64,000 bases of DNA from Saprospira sp. CCB-QB6 (GTDB lineage: Bacteria; Bacteroidota; Bacteroidia; Chitinophagales; Saprospiraceae). Position 1 is the first letter of the stretch, and each line of letters opens with the position of its first letter. Both the position numbers and the translations under genes were made by a program. A model generated the notes under the pieces. The model searched no databases, had not been told where the DNA came from, and saw only the letters and a program-made list of their open reading frames with translations. This document shows, piece after piece, positions 16,513 through 26,258 of the stretch. Location: the NCBI RefSeq assembly GCF_028464065.1, contig NZ_CP116808.1, positions 558,001 through 622,000 on the forward strand, in the 5' to 3' direction.

Positions 16513-17640
16513 TTAATAATTATAGGCCAAAACGAGTCGGAGGTTCCAGCCTAAAAACTGCTGGCTCAAGTCATTTTGTTGTACGTTTATAGTCCCTACC
16601 CTGGGATTATAGCCACCGATTAGGTAAAGGGATAAGTGCTTAAACTGATGGCTATAGCTGAGTTGGCCGCCTCTTTTCCCCTGAAAACCGCTAATGTAAA
16701 TTAGGGATAATTGGTCGTAGAGGCTAAGGGGGTAGCTCGCCTGAAAGGCGAAGGTATGTCCAGCCAAAGGCCGCTGAAACAGGCTAATTCCGTAGCCTAA
16801 AAATAGATATTCGGCGCTACAATTGAGGCCATTGCCCCAAGCGAAGGTATAATCTAGACCTAGGTTGAGTTGTTGCACAGCTCGGTAAGGGCCAAGTGCC
16901 TTCATGCGATAGACCTGTACGGCTTCCAACCAGAGGCCGATCCCCAAATCCCATTTACCGTCTAGGCTCCAGCGATGTTCAGGCAGGGCCCCCATATTGG
17001 GCAGATAGGCCAAGCTGCTATCCGACTTCACCCAGCGGTAGTGGTAGCTCAGGGCCAGTTCTCCTTTGGGTAAAGGATACTGAAATCGGCCGCCCAATTC
17101 GGGTAAATTGGCCTGAGTGGATAATAAATCAAAACCTCTTCTTTGCTGATTACCATAGAGGGCCCAAAACCAAATATTGGCGTTTTGTTTAAAGTAATAT
17201 CGGCCCAAAAAGGCATAAACGCCATTGGTCAAGGCGAGGGGGTCTCTTGGGTCAATTTGATGAAACCACTGCAAAGGGCGTAGCAATTGTGCGCTGCCAA
17301 AATCTATTTTTTGCAGGCCTAAGCGCAGTTCTAATCGGGGTCTTGTATAGCGCAACCAAAAGCGGTAAGGGCGAAGATTTGTCTCAAAAGCCCCCCCCAA
17401 ATAACTTGCGGAAGCGGATACGTTCAAGGCTACATCAAAGCTAATGGCCTGCTGGCTGCTGTCCCAACTACGACTAGCAAAATAATTGGGTAAATAGCGC
17501 AGGCCCGAAAAGTGAGCGGTTCCTTGTTGGGGCGACCAAGCCTGCACGCCAGATATTTGGCCAGAAAAACGCTGTTGAAAAGGCTGTTCTTGAGCGAGTA
17601 AAAGAAAAGGTAAACAGAGGAGGATTAAAAGTAGTCGCAT
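16513..17640 (-). CDS. Outer-membrane beta-barrel protein, unknown
   Basis: A 375-residue protein with a signal peptide (MRLLLILLCLPFLLLA, then QEQ) and a run of alternating amphipathic strands ending in an aromatic residue (GWNLRLVLAYNY), as outer-membrane barrels do. Strand patterns such as RFWLRYTRPRLELRLGLQKIDFG and ELALSYHYRWVK are visible. No plug domain or TonB box. It may be a porin-like or alginate-export-like barrel; the substrate is unknown. The gene stands alone between R5 and a terminator. Confidence 0.75.
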   Translation of the reverse strand: MRLLLILLCLPFLLLAQEQPFQQRFSGQISGVQAWSPQQGTAHFSGLRYLPNYFASRSWDSSQQAISFDVALNVSASASYLGGAFETNLRPYRFWLRYTRPRLELRLGLQKIDFGSAQLLRPLQWFHQIDPRDPLALTNGVYAFLGRYYFKQNANIWFWALYGNQQRRGFDLLSTQANLPELGGRFQYPLPKGELALSYHYRWVKSDSSLAYLPNMGALPEHRWSLDGKWDLGIGLWLEAVQVYRMKALGPYRAVQQLNLGLDYTFAWGNGLNCSAEYLFLGYGISLFQRPLAGHTFAFQASYPLSLYDQLSLIYISGFQGKRGGQLSYSHQFKHLSLYLIGGYNPRVGTINVQQNDLSQQFLGWNLRLVLAYNY

Positions 17641-17670
17641 GCCTGATTTTCTGGTTTAATAAGTGGAATA

Positions 17671-17705
17671 AAAAAGGCCCGCTAGCAAATTGCTAGCGGG
17701 CCTTT
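17671..17705. terminator. Bidirectional intrinsic terminator
   Basis: Hairpin AAGGCCCGCTAGCAA/TTGCTAGCGGGCCTT, A-run on the left. It ends the leftward PorE-like transcript before the barrel gene. Confidence 0.9.
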
Positions 17706-17722
17706 GGCTTAGGCCAAGGGGT

Positions 17723-20476
17723 CTAGTTGGCCAATTTGACGGCCTGGCTAACAGGAATTTTATTTCCATCTTTAAAAGCCACGATAAAGGATTTGAGTCC
17801 TTTTTGTTTTACTTCGGTATCGGCTTTACGGGCATCATCAATATTGCTATAGCCCCCCAAATAGAAATAAGTCAATCCATTGTTGGGATTAAGCTGGCGC
17901 TCAATTCGTCCAATCTGACTTAAATCGGGATAATTGGCGGCAGAGGCATCTTTATAAGCGCCTAGCTGCACTTTAAACTCTAAAGGACGCTCCGCAGGTA
18001 AAAGGCTGGCCCCTCCACGAGCAGTAGTTCCCTCAGGCAGTTGGTTATCTGCATAACTATTTCTGGGGTCTTCTACAATTGGAGGCAATTCCTCTTTGTT
18101 GGTATTGTTTGCAGGCTTTTCTTCGACTGCTGGAGGATTCACTTCAGCCACTTCCTTTTTCAAAGGGAAGACCACTTGCATATTGTTAGTCATGCGCTCA
18201 GCTGCAGTGCGATTACTCAAGGCTTCGGTTTTCAAGAAAGACTTGTTGAGGCCTTTAATGCCTTGTACTTTGGCCAATACCTCATCGGCATGAGCCTTAT
18301 CGGCAAAAACACCTAAGCGATAGATTTTTGCTTCTCCATTTTTGTAGGGAGCCGTGAGAAGGTTGGCATATTGGCCCAACTCCTTTTGTAGCTCTTTGTC
18401 CATAGATTTAAATACGCCAACTTGCACCAAATAGCCTTTGTCTGGCATTAGCGCCTGTGGTAACTCATTGGCTCTGCGGAATTGATTGGGCAAAGCCTCT
18501 TCTTGTGTTCCAGAACGGCCCATAAACTGTCCATCATTATTGACTAAAGCCAAACCATTGGTTGCTGAAGGCTGAATGGCCTTGCTACCCAAAAGTGTTC
18601 GCTTTTGGCCATCTCCCGTAAATACTTCCATGATGTCGTTTTGGTAACCCGCAGCAGAAAAGCGAATCTCATACTGAGACTGTGGCTCCAAAATCAACGC
18701 ATATTCTCCATATTTAGAGGTTTGTTTTTTATACTCTACCCCTGTTTTCAGGTGGCGAACATATACCCAAACATCAGCCAAACGTCTTTTGCTTACAGCA
18801 TCGGTCACTACTCCAATATAAGCATTATCCGCACAAGGGATTTGCTTGCCCGCATAAGGATTATTGTTGGTATTCTGATTATTGGTTGTAGATGAATTGT
18901 TGCTGCCTCCTGTATTATTATTCGTTGGCGCTACATAACCCTCATTATTGCTCGTGCCTTTATTGTCATCAGTGCTAGGTGGATTGACCACATAGTCATT
19001 GATGTCATCCTTAGACATATTGCTTCCATTCCCTTCTCCCCCATTTACATTGTCTGCAATTTCTTCTAGGGTATTGAGTTGATCTTCTTGCTCTTTGGTA
19101 AGGCCCGACTGCCCTTCTGGATTCTTTACAACATAGTCTTCTTCCTGACTAGAAATTAAAGGCATCCCTTCTACATTTCCCTGCAAATAAGCAGAGTAAA
19201 TGTCATAATCGCCCTGTCCACCTTCACGATTAGAGGCCAGATAACCCATATTTTTCTCCGGCTCAAAGATAAAGTAAACATCATCTTGGCTAGAGTTGAG
19301 GTTAGGCCCCATGTTCCGCACTTTTTTCCAGCTACCCGCTACATTCTCCGCTCGATAAACATCAAAACCACCAAAACCAGGCTTTCCATCAGAAGAGAAG
19401 TACAAAATGCCCTTGCTATCTACAAAGGGAGAAATCTCATCCCGAATGCTATTGACATTGGGACCCAAATTCTGCGGAGTAGTCCAACGCCCCTCTTTAA
19501 AATAACTTACATATAGGTCAAAACCACCATAGCTACCCGGCAAGCCCTTGGCCGCAAAGTACAAGGTTTTGCCCCCATCAGATAAGGCAGGAAAAGCCGA
19601 CTGATTGGCATAATGCGGAAATTCTGTGGGATCTTCTGGCGGAATACTTGCCAAGGGTGCATTATAGTAACCCATCTTAAAGCTACTGCTGCCCCCTCCC
19701 AAAGCCATCGGGTGACGCACCGCAGCAGAAAAGTTATTCCCACTCACAAAGGTCAACCCATTGAGGCTACTCACAGGAGAAAGCTTATAACGGTTGGTAA
19801 AATCCATATTCCCCTTGGGAAATACTGTCTCCGCATTCTTCAAATCTCGGTTGTTCTGACGATCGGCCTGATACAAATAATCTTCATTGGCATCAGAATA
19901 CCCACCAATCCCCATTGGATCTTGCACAATACGCTTAGACGCAAAGTAAATCTGGTCTCCAGCAAATACCGGATTAAAATCCGCTGCCGAAGTGTTGACC
20001 GCTGTCTCATTGCGAACATCAAAAACTGGACGCTTCCCTTGATGCTTCAACGCAAAATCACAAGAAGCAATATAAGCATCTAACAAAGGTAAAGCCGCAT
20101 AATTGCCCGCCATATCCGGGTGCTTTTTGGCCTTTTCATGCACCTCCTTGGCCTTCTGATAACGCCCATCCATCTGCAAGGCATAAGCATACCAAAAATA
20201 TAGATCGACTCCCGCATTGGGCGACTCGATCAAGCTGCCATAATACTGGGCAGCCTTTTTTGGACGATTCGTTTGCAGATACAACTCTGCCATCTTCAAT
20301 TGTAAATTCTTGTCTGTGGGGGTCTGGCTAAGGGCCTGTTCATAATAGAATAGGGCCGAATCTACCTTCTGCTCGTTATAGAGGGCTCCCGCACGCTCCA
20401 AGGCCGTCTGTTGGGCCGATAGAGAAATGCCAAAGCAAGTAGACAGTGCCAACAATACGGTTCGCTTAAATGTCAT
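17723..20476 (-). CDS. PorE-like envelope protein: TPR, beta-propeller, carboxypeptidase-like and SPOR repeats
   Basis: A 917-residue secreted protein started at ATG 20476 (MTFKRTVLLALSTCFGISLSA signal peptide); the longer frame begins at TTG. Domains in order: TPR repeats (about residues 25-150), a PD40-type beta-propeller with IYFASKR and LYFSSDGKPGFGGFDVY blades (about 165-450), an Asn/Gly/Thr-rich linker (about 470-560), a carboxypeptidase-like Ig fold (GVVTDAVSKRRLADVWVYV), and two SPOR-like domains (GYLVQVGVFKSMD and EFKVQLGAYKDASA). T9SS PorE has the first three but ends in OmpA; here the peptidoglycan-binding end appears to be SPOR-like instead. That change is an inference from the sequence. 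R6 lies in its leader. Confidence 0.8.
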   Translation of the reverse strand: MTFKRTVLLALSTCFGISLSAQQTALERAGALYNEQKVDSALFYYEQALSQTPTDKNLQLKMAELYLQTNRPKKAAQYYGSLIESPNAGVDLYFWYAYALQMDGRYQKAKEVHEKAKKHPDMAGNYAALPLLDAYIASCDFALKHQGKRPVFDVRNETAVNTSAADFNPVFAGDQIYFASKRIVQDPMGIGGYSDANEDYLYQADRQNNRDLKNAETVFPKGNMDFTNRYKLSPVSSLNGLTFVSGNNFSAAVRHPMALGGGSSSFKMGYYNAPLASIPPEDPTEFPHYANQSAFPALSDGGKTLYFAAKGLPGSYGGFDLYVSYFKEGRWTTPQNLGPNVNSIRDEISPFVDSKGILYFSSDGKPGFGGFDVYRAENVAGSWKKVRNMGPNLNSSQDDVYFIFEPEKNMGYLASNREGGQGDYDIYSAYLQGNVEGMPLISSQEEDYVVKNPEGQSGLTKEQEDQLNTLEEIADNVNGGEGNGSNMSKDDINDYVVNPPSTDDNKGTSNNEGYVAPTNNNTGGSNNSSTTNNQNTNNNPYAGKQIPCADNAYIGVVTDAVSKRRLADVWVYVRHLKTGVEYKKQTSKYGEYALILEPQSQYEIRFSAAGYQNDIMEVFTGDGQKRTLLGSKAIQPSATNGLALVNNDGQFMGRSGTQEEALPNQFRRANELPQALMPDKGYLVQVGVFKSMDKELQKELGQYANLLTAPYKNGEAKIYRLGVFADKAHADEVLAKVQGIKGLNKSFLKTEALSNRTAAERMTNNMQVVFPLKKEVAEVNPPAVEEKPANNTNKEELPPIVEDPRNSYADNQLPEGTTARGGASLLPAERPLEFKVQLGAYKDASAANYPDLSQIGRIERQLNPNNGLTYFYLGGYSNIDDARKADTEVKQKGLKSFIVAFKDGNKIPVSQAVKLAN

Positions 20477-20587
20477 GGCTATTGCGTTATGATAATAATA
20501 ATGTAGGTCGTTCTGGGCCAAAAGCTAGGCCAATTTTCAACAGCAGGATAAGGATAGCTTTAATCAGGAAGTTCCCTATTTTGATTT

Positions 20588-20707
20588 GGGGCTGCCCCTC
20601 GCTTCGCTCAGGTCGGGCTGTTTCGCAGCTCGCTATTCGCTCGGCCCTGCGGCGCTAAAGCGCCTTGGTCTGCCGCCTAAGGCGGCCCTGCTGTCCATCC
20701 CTCAGCC
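20588..20707 (-). repeat. R6: GC-rich hairpin element, type B
   Basis: Minus-strand reading: GGCTGAGGGATGG .. GGGGCAGCCCC, end stem GGCTG/CAGCC, inner GCAG/CTGC, first arm GCCGCC-TTA-GGCGGC, variable arm GGCGC-TTTA-GCGCC. It lies in the 401-bp divergent gap, reading towards the PorE-like gene. On the right side a CATCTTTG at 20811-20818 is a weak -7 candidate for the CoA-transferase gene. Confidence 0.9.
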
Positions 20708-20877
20708 AATTGGCTCCCTGCGGTCGCCAATTCCTGCAGACAAAAAACGCCTTTCTCCTCTTTTTTTTAGAAGATTACTGACAATTTTACTAAAAAAAGC
20801 TGGGAATGCCCATCTTTGCGCCCAAGAGCTCTAATAGAAACGCTAGTTTAATAGAACTCATCTACAAAAAAAATATA

Positions 20878-21942
20878 ATGATTAGTTTAGAAAATATAAA
20901 AGTTTTAGACCTCTCTTCTGTTTTGGCCGGCCCCTCTGTCGGGATGTTCTTTGCCGAACTAGGCGCCGATGTCCTCAAAATCGAAACCCCAAAGGGCGAT
21001 GTCACCAGAAGCTGGAAACTAGAACAAGAAGACCCCAATAGCCCCCGCTCAGCCTACTTCGCTTCGGTCAACTGGGGCAAGGAAATCCTCCCTCTCGACC
21101 TTAAAGATGAAGATGAACGCCAAGTGGTGTATCACCTAGCCGAAGAAGCCGATATTGTAATCACTAATTTTAAAGCCGGCGATGCCGAAAAACTAGGTGT
21201 CGATTATAATATCCTCTCTCAAATTAACCCCATGCTGATCTATGGGGCCATTAACGGCTTTGGCGAAGGAGCCAAACGCCCCGCCTTTGACCTAGTCCTT
21301 CAAGCCGAAACAGGCTTTATGTATATGAATGGCCAAAGCGATGGCCCCGCTACTAAAATGCCCGTCGCCCTTATTGATGTGCTCGCCGCTCACCAACTTA
21401 AAGAAGGGATTTTGCTAGCCCTCTGGCGCCGAGAAAGAGAACATAAGGGCGCCTATGTCAGCGTTTCCCTTTTTGATGCAGCTATTGCCGCCTTAGCCAA
21501 CCAAGCTAGCAACTACCTAATGCTAAACCATCTGCCCCAACGCATGGGCTCTCTGCATCCCAATATTGCCCCCTATGGCGAACAGTTTAAAACAGAAGAC
21601 AACCAATTAGTCGTTACCGCTATTGGCAGCAACCGACAGTTTTTGGCCCTCTGCCAACTCATCGGAGAAGAGCAGCTGGCCAAAGATCCTCGTTTCCTAG
21701 AGAATCAAAACCGCCTGCAAAACCGCTCTGCCCTAGCCGAACTACTGGCCGAAGCCATTGGCAAATGGGAGAGCCAAGAGCTATTAGAAGGTGCTCTAGA
21801 GACCAATGTCCCGCTTGGCCTTGTCCGAAATATGGCCCAAGTATTTGAACAAGAAGCCGCCCAAGCCCTTATTCTAGAAGAAGAACCCGACGGCCAAAGC
21901 ACTAAAGCAGTGCGCACGGCTGTCTTTAAGATTAAAGATTGA
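20878..21942 (+). CDS. CoA-transferase family III (CaiB/BaiF)
   Basis: A 354-residue class III CoA-transferase, started at ATG 20878 (MISLENIKVLDLSSVLAGP); the earlier frame has no clear start. The family motifs LAGPSVGMFFAELGADVLKIE, DLKDEDERQVV, the NFKAGDAEKLGVDY region with the Asp that becomes the acyl-aspartyl anhydride further on (RPAFDLVLQAETG), and SVSLFDAAIAALANQ are present. It moves CoA between acyl acids. The substrate cannot be told from the sequence; alpha-methylacyl-CoA racemase is a possible alternative. Its stop overlaps the start of the TPR gene (TGATG). Confidence 0.9.
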   Translation: MISLENIKVLDLSSVLAGPSVGMFFAELGADVLKIETPKGDVTRSWKLEQEDPNSPRSAYFASVNWGKEILPLDLKDEDERQVVYHLAEEADIVITNFKAGDAEKLGVDYNILSQINPMLIYGAINGFGEGAKRPAFDLVLQAETGFMYMNGQSDGPATKMPVALIDVLAAHQLKEGILLALWRREREHKGAYVSVSLFDAAIAALANQASNYLMLNHLPQRMGSLHPNIAPYGEQFKTEDNQLVVTAIGSNRQFLALCQLIGEEQLAKDPRFLENQNRLQNRSALAELLAEAIGKWESQELLEGALETNVPLGLVRNMAQVFEQEAAQALILEEEPDGQSTKAVRTAVFKIKD

Positions 21943-22922
21943 TGTTTAAGAAATTTTGGTCCAAAAAAACAAAGCCCGAAAAAGCCGCTGCCCCCGAAAC
22001 TCCTCCCCTAGAGGAAGTTTCTCCGCCGCCAATAGAAGAGGAAATCCTTAGCCCACCCGATCCCCAAGCCTTTGAAGAGGATTGCCAGCGGCTCATTTCT
22101 CGCTATTTGGGCTTTCCGGCCCAAGGCCTAGAACTAGAATGGAAAGCAGAACAGGGACTCCCTCAATCCTTTGCCCAAGCCTATCCCGCGGCCTTTAAAG
22201 ATTGGCTAGCCGTAGATGCCCCTTGGGACAAACGCACGGTAGTTTATGCCCTTCTAGATCGTTTGCTGGGCGCTCAACTAGCCCCCTGGCAAAAGCTGCA
22301 CCGCCTTATTGATGATCGCTTGGCCCAAACAGCCCTCAAAGAGAAGAATGAAACGCCCTCTGCTGACTTTTTGGCTCAGCAGGCTCGACTCTATTTTGTA
22401 TTGGACCAAAATGAAAAGGCCCTTGAGCTTTTGACCCAAGCCCTAAAACAAGAGCCTTTGCTCAAAGCCGCCCAGCTCCAACAGGCCGAAATCTGGCTTT
22501 GGCAAGGAGAGGTCCAAAAAGCCCAGCCCATTTATCAACGCTTTTTACAAGAGCTGGCCCAAGGCCAACAACAACTCCCCTTTGAGCAATTGTTTTCTTT
22601 GGCCCAAGGCGGTTTACAGGCCCCTATTTATGCCATTTCCTTTTTGCAAAAAAGCGCCAATCTAAAACATTGGGAACAATATGCCGAGGAGTTTTATTGG
22701 AGCCCTCACTATAGAATGCAGCACGCCCTCCAACTCATCCAAGCCGAGCAATTTGCCTATGGCCTCAGCAAATTGTTGGCCCTGACCAAAGAGATGCCCT
22801 GGTTTAAGCAGGCCGTGCTAGCCGCCCATCAATTTATTATGCAAACCAAAGGCTATGAAGTCTTTGCCGAAGATATGAGCCGCCTCTCTAAGCTAATGAT
22901 GGAAAATGATTGGTCCTATTAA
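21942..22922 (+). CDS. TPR-like cytoplasmic protein
   Basis: A 326-residue helical protein whose ATG at 21942 overlaps the previous stop as TGATG, so the two are translationally coupled. A Lys-rich start (MFKKFWSKKTKPEKA), a Pro/Glu-rich linker (residues 15-50), and helical repeats with a TPR-like stretch around residues 145-195 (ALELLTQALKQEPLLKAAQLQ). No membrane segments. Function unknown; coupling suggests a shared use with the CoA-transferase or only shared transcription. Confidence 0.65.
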   Translation: MFKKFWSKKTKPEKAAAPETPPLEEVSPPPIEEEILSPPDPQAFEEDCQRLISRYLGFPAQGLELEWKAEQGLPQSFAQAYPAAFKDWLAVDAPWDKRTVVYALLDRLLGAQLAPWQKLHRLIDDRLAQTALKEKNETPSADFLAQQARLYFVLDQNEKALELLTQALKQEPLLKAAQLQQAEIWLWQGEVQKAQPIYQRFLQELAQGQQQLPFEQLFSLAQGGLQAPIYAISFLQKSANLKHWEQYAEEFYWSPHYRMQHALQLIQAEQFAYGLSKLLALTKEMPWFKQAVLAAHQFIMQTKGYEVFAEDMSRLSKLMMENDWSY

Positions 22923-22950
22923 ACGGCTCTACAGGCCCGATAGGGCCGCA

Positions 22951-23068
22951 GGCTGAGCTGCCTGGCGGGTGGCCCGAAGGGCCAGACCGAGCCGCCAAAG
23001 GCGCCGCAGGGCCGAGCGAACAGCGAGCTGCGAAACAGCCCGACCCGACCAAAGGGAGGGGCAGCCCC
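22951..23068 (+). repeat. R7: GC-rich hairpin element, type B
   Basis: End stem GGCTG/CAGCC kept; the inner stem is not paired (left GGCGGG, right CTGC), one of two exceptions. First arm TGGCCC-GAA-GGGCCA, variable arm CGCC-AAA-GGCG. Convergent gap; a separate terminator follows. Confidence 0.88.
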
Positions 23069-23097
23069 AAAAAAAAATCATCTAGTCTAAAAAAATC

Positions 23098-23132
23098 AAA
23101 GGCCAGCTCTTGAGGAAGAGCTGGCCTTTTTG
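23098..23132. terminator. Bidirectional intrinsic terminator
   Basis: Hairpin AAGGCCAGCTCTT/AAGAGCTGGCCTT with T-run, between convergent TPR and TMEM43 genes. Confidence 0.9.
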
Positions 23133-23133
23133 T

Positions 23134-24237
23134 TTAGGCGGCTTGTTTTTTAGATTTGAGGTAGTAGACGATGCCACCCCCAACCAGCAAAATAGTGATT
23201 AAAAGGGCGATCCAGTTGTGTAGAATTAGGGAGATGAGGATCGTGATGCTGCTCAATATGGCCGAGATGAGGAAAGAGGCCGCCCCCGCCATAAAGCGAG
23301 TGACTCGGCCCGCAATAGGCACAATATCGAGAAAAACCGAGATGGGCGCATAGATCATGGATAGGCCCATCCACATTAGGAAAAAGCCTAGTCCTCGAAG
23401 GATCCAGCGCGTGGTATTATGTTCCGTTTGGAGGTAGTTAATGGCTTCGGTTTTATCGCCTTTTAGGGCACGGTAAAAGCCCATTACTCGATCATTGTTG
23501 AAAGGGGCCAAGCGATTAGTGGCCGAATAGGCTGCAAAAAGTGTCATGCGGGGACTGGGATTGGGCAGAGCCTCATAGCTAATGCGGAGATCGCCTATCT
23601 GAGGGTTTTCTAGACTCCCTTGGCCCGAAAACAAATAGTGGTCACTGGCCCAAACTACCTCATTTTGGTCCTTGAGCAGGCTTTGACTGAGGTGGAGCAG
23701 CTCGGCGCTTAGGCTGAGGTCCTCCGTTTGTTCCAGCTGAAAACCCTCTAGTTCTATTTGATTGGCCTTTTGCTCCTTTTCTCTGATGCGCATGCTAGGG
23801 TTATGATAACCATCTACCTTAAAATTGCTAGAGTTTTCTGGGCTAGAGGTCCACTCTTTTCGATAATTATAATCTGTGGTGGTCGTCTCCGAACCTCCAA
23901 TATTTTTCTTGGTTTTGCTATCCTTATCTTCCTTCCAAGCATAGATTTCTACCCGTCTATTCAGATAAATATAGTTGCCAGCTTTGAGGTAGTCATCGCC
24001 TAAGGAAGAGGAGGATTTCAGTGCGCCAGTTAAGGCAATGAGTTGGCCCGCCTCTGCGCTTCCTCCCGCGCTTATTTCTTGAGCCGTTTTGGCCACTTTA
24101 GCTAGGTTAACTCGGCCCTCATTCCAAAAGAGTAGAAAAAAGGAGCCTAGAAAAAAGAGAAAGCCAAACAAGACACCGACAAAGGAGTTGATGATGCGGC
24201 TAAACCAGCTTTTGTGTGTTACTTCTCGGTAAGACAT
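23134..24237 (-). CDS. TMEM43 family membrane protein
   Basis: A 367-residue protein started at ATG 24237 (MSYREVTHKSWFSRIINSF); the longer frame starts at TTG. One membrane segment near residue 20-40 (GVLFGFLFFLGSFFLLFW followed by NEGR), a large extracytoplasmic domain with the conserved GDLRISYEALPNP .. MTLFAAYS stretch, and three membrane segments at the C-terminus. This is the TMEM43 (LUMA) family layout. In eukaryotes TMEM43 acts at the nuclear envelope; the bacterial role is unknown. Single gene. Confidence 0.85.
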   Translation of the reverse strand: MSYREVTHKSWFSRIINSFVGVLFGFLFFLGSFFLLFWNEGRVNLAKVAKTAQEISAGGSAEAGQLIALTGALKSSSSLGDDYLKAGNYIYLNRRVEIYAWKEDKDSKTKKNIGGSETTTTDYNYRKEWTSSPENSSNFKVDGYHNPSMRIREKEQKANQIELEGFQLEQTEDLSLSAELLHLSQSLLKDQNEVVWASDHYLFSGQGSLENPQIGDLRISYEALPNPSPRMTLFAAYSATNRLAPFNNDRVMGFYRALKGDKTEAINYLQTEHNTTRWILRGLGFFLMWMGLSMIYAPISVFLDIVPIAGRVTRFMAGAASFLISAILSSITILISLILHNWIALLITILLVGGGIVYYLKSKKQAA

Positions 24238-24467
24238 AATTTCAATTTCATTAGGGTTATCGATCAGAGACAACCTTAAAATAGTTGCTTTATTTATAAA
24301 AAATAAGCGGATTCCTTTATTTTATTAGGCTTTTCTCTATGAAAATAAAGCTGAGGGGTTGCCTTACCCATCCTGAGGGGTTTCACCTATTCTCTCTAGT
24401 TCTTTTCCTTTATTAAAAATCCCTTGCTTTTGCTTATTTTAGGAGTTTAACAATAAATCAAACAACT

Positions 24468-26054
24468 ATGCGAATTTCTACCCTCCTATTCTTGAGCTTT
24501 CTTCCTTTTCTATTGAAGGCTCAAGACTGTTTAGGCAAACGTTATCAAGAGCGTATTTTCTCCTCCGTTCAAGTTTTTCAAGAGGTGGTTTATAGTCAAG
24601 ATGCTCCTTCTTTATTGGGTTCTTCTTTTGGGGCCGAGACTACCTTTGACCAAGATTTGGTTATGGACATTTATATGCCGCCCCCTACGGATACGGTCCG
24701 CAATCGGCCTGTTGTAATTTTGGCCCATGGGGGTGGATTTGTCAATATCTTTTTCATGGGGGGCACTACTTTAGTGGGCACCAAAGACAATGAAGACGTA
24801 CAAGCCTTGGCCGATACCTTGGCTCATTGGGGCTTTGTTGCGGCTAGCATTCAGTACCGCACGGGCTTTGATCCCGCCAATGGAAGTAGTGTTAAGCGGG
24901 CAGTTTGGCGGGGCAGCCAAGATATTAGTGCGGGCATTCGCTTCTTTAGAAAGAATGCCCAATGGTTTGGCATTGACCCCCATAAAGTTTTTGTGGGGGG
25001 AAGTAGTGCGGGGGCTTTTGCCTGCTTGCATGCGGCTTTTGTGGAAGAGAGTGAGCGGATTCCAGAAAGCTATGAGCAAAACCTATTTACCGATGATTTG
25101 GGCTCCTTGCACAGTCGGCCCGTTGTTGAGTTAACTGGATTCAATCCCTTTATGGGGAGCAATGTAGCGGCTCAGGATGTCGATTCTATCCCGCTAGCTG
25201 TGGCTTCTTATTGGGGCGCTATTGCTGATTTAGATATGTTGAGCGGCAACAATCAGGCGCCAGTTATTTTCTTTCATGGCGACCAAGATGCGATTGTAGA
25301 TGTAGATTGTGCTCGGCCATTTTCGTCTATTTTGCTCACGGCTCCTGTGGTTTGTGGGAGTCGGCCAATGGATTCGGTCCTCACGGCCCTCAATGTTCCT
25401 CATCAGACGCAGATAGAGGCGGGCGAAGGGCATGAATACTGGGGCGTAAACAATGGCGACTGGGGCAGTAATGGGCCCAATAGTTTTTGGTTGCCTATGA
25501 TTGAGCAAACGGCGGCCTTTTTCTATGCCCAGATGCGTCCAGCGGCCCCACAGATTCAGGGGCCAGTGGCAGCTGCGCCACAACAAGCAGTGACTTATTC
25601 GGTGACGCAGCCGCAGGTGGGTGAGCACTACTGTTGGTCGGTCCAAAATGGGCAGATCATTAACCAAAATGCCAATGGAAGTCAGGTGGAAATCGAGTTT
25701 GATGCGGGACATAGTTCGGCCCAAATATCGCTAACGGCCGAGGATGAGGCCCAGCTCATTAGCCTGCCTCGTCAAAAGGGTATCAATTTGCAAACGAGCT
25801 TGGCCAATTTGTCTACTGCCCAAAGCTTTTATCGGGTATATCCCCAGCCGGCCCGCCAACACCTACAAATAGAGGGGCCCGCTCAAGAAGAGCAGCAGCT
25901 AGAGCTTTACGATGCTTTGGGCCGCTTATTGCGCCAAGCGCAGTTTATGGGGCAAACGCAATATTTTGTGGGGGATTTGCCTGCGGGGCAATACTACCTT
26001 CGACTCAAAGGGGCCAAAAGCGAGGCACATTTTCCCATTCAGTTGATGGATTAA
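24468..26054 (+). CDS. Secreted carboxylesterase with T9SS sorting domain
   Basis: A 528-residue protein with a signal peptide (MRISTLLFLSFLPFLLKA, before QDC). The alpha/beta-hydrolase domain (about residues 35-355) has the oxyanion HGGGF motif (VILAHGGGF), the nucleophile elbow GGSSAGA and FFHGDQDAIVDV, followed by the likely His in GEGHEYWG. An Ig-like linker (about 360-440) is followed by a type IX secretion C-terminal sorting domain (YPQPARQHLQIEG .. LYDALGRLLRQ .. LPAGQYYLRL). So it is probably exported through the T9SS to the surface, as an esterase for exogenous substrates; the substrate is unknown. Confidence 0.9.
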   Translation: MRISTLLFLSFLPFLLKAQDCLGKRYQERIFSSVQVFQEVVYSQDAPSLLGSSFGAETTFDQDLVMDIYMPPPTDTVRNRPVVILAHGGGFVNIFFMGGTTLVGTKDNEDVQALADTLAHWGFVAASIQYRTGFDPANGSSVKRAVWRGSQDISAGIRFFRKNAQWFGIDPHKVFVGGSSAGAFACLHAAFVEESERIPESYEQNLFTDDLGSLHSRPVVELTGFNPFMGSNVAAQDVDSIPLAVASYWGAIADLDMLSGNNQAPVIFFHGDQDAIVDVDCARPFSSILLTAPVVCGSRPMDSVLTALNVPHQTQIEAGEGHEYWGVNNGDWGSNGPNSFWLPMIEQTAAFFYAQMRPAAPQIQGPVAAAPQQAVTYSVTQPQVGEHYCWSVQNGQIINQNANGSQVEIEFDAGHSSAQISLTAEDEAQLISLPRQKGINLQTSLANLSTAQSFYRVYPQPARQHLQIEGPAQEEQQLELYDALGRLLRQAQFMGQTQYFVGDLPAGQYYLRLKGAKSEAHFPIQLMD

Positions 26055-26065
26055 ACAACTATTTT

Positions 26066-26185
26066 GGGGCCTCAGCTGCGGCTTCGCCTTGCTGCGGGCT
26101 GTTTCGCAGCTCGCAGGTCTGCTCGGCCCTGCGGCCTGACGGCCTTGGTCTGCGGCTTCGCCGCACTGCTTCACATCGCTAGGCC
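26066..26185 (-). repeat. R8: GC-rich hairpin element, type A with a B-like interior
   Basis: End stem GGCCT/AGGCC, inner GCAG/CTGC, first arm TGCGGC-GAA-GCCGCA, variable arm GGCC-GTCA-GGCC. The 3' arm has the AAACAGCCC start of type B inside type A ends. It begins 11 bp after the esterase stop. Confidence 0.9.
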
Positions 26186-26258
26186 AGCCCGCCCTGGGCC
26201 ATATTTCTAGCGCTTTGTCCATTAAAGGAGCTTTAGCTCATTTCAACCTTTATGATTT

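Noticed and set aside
24238-24467. An RNA gene in the gap before the esterase
   Set aside because: No tRNA cloverleaf or stable fold is visible; the gap is AT-rich with no clear elements.
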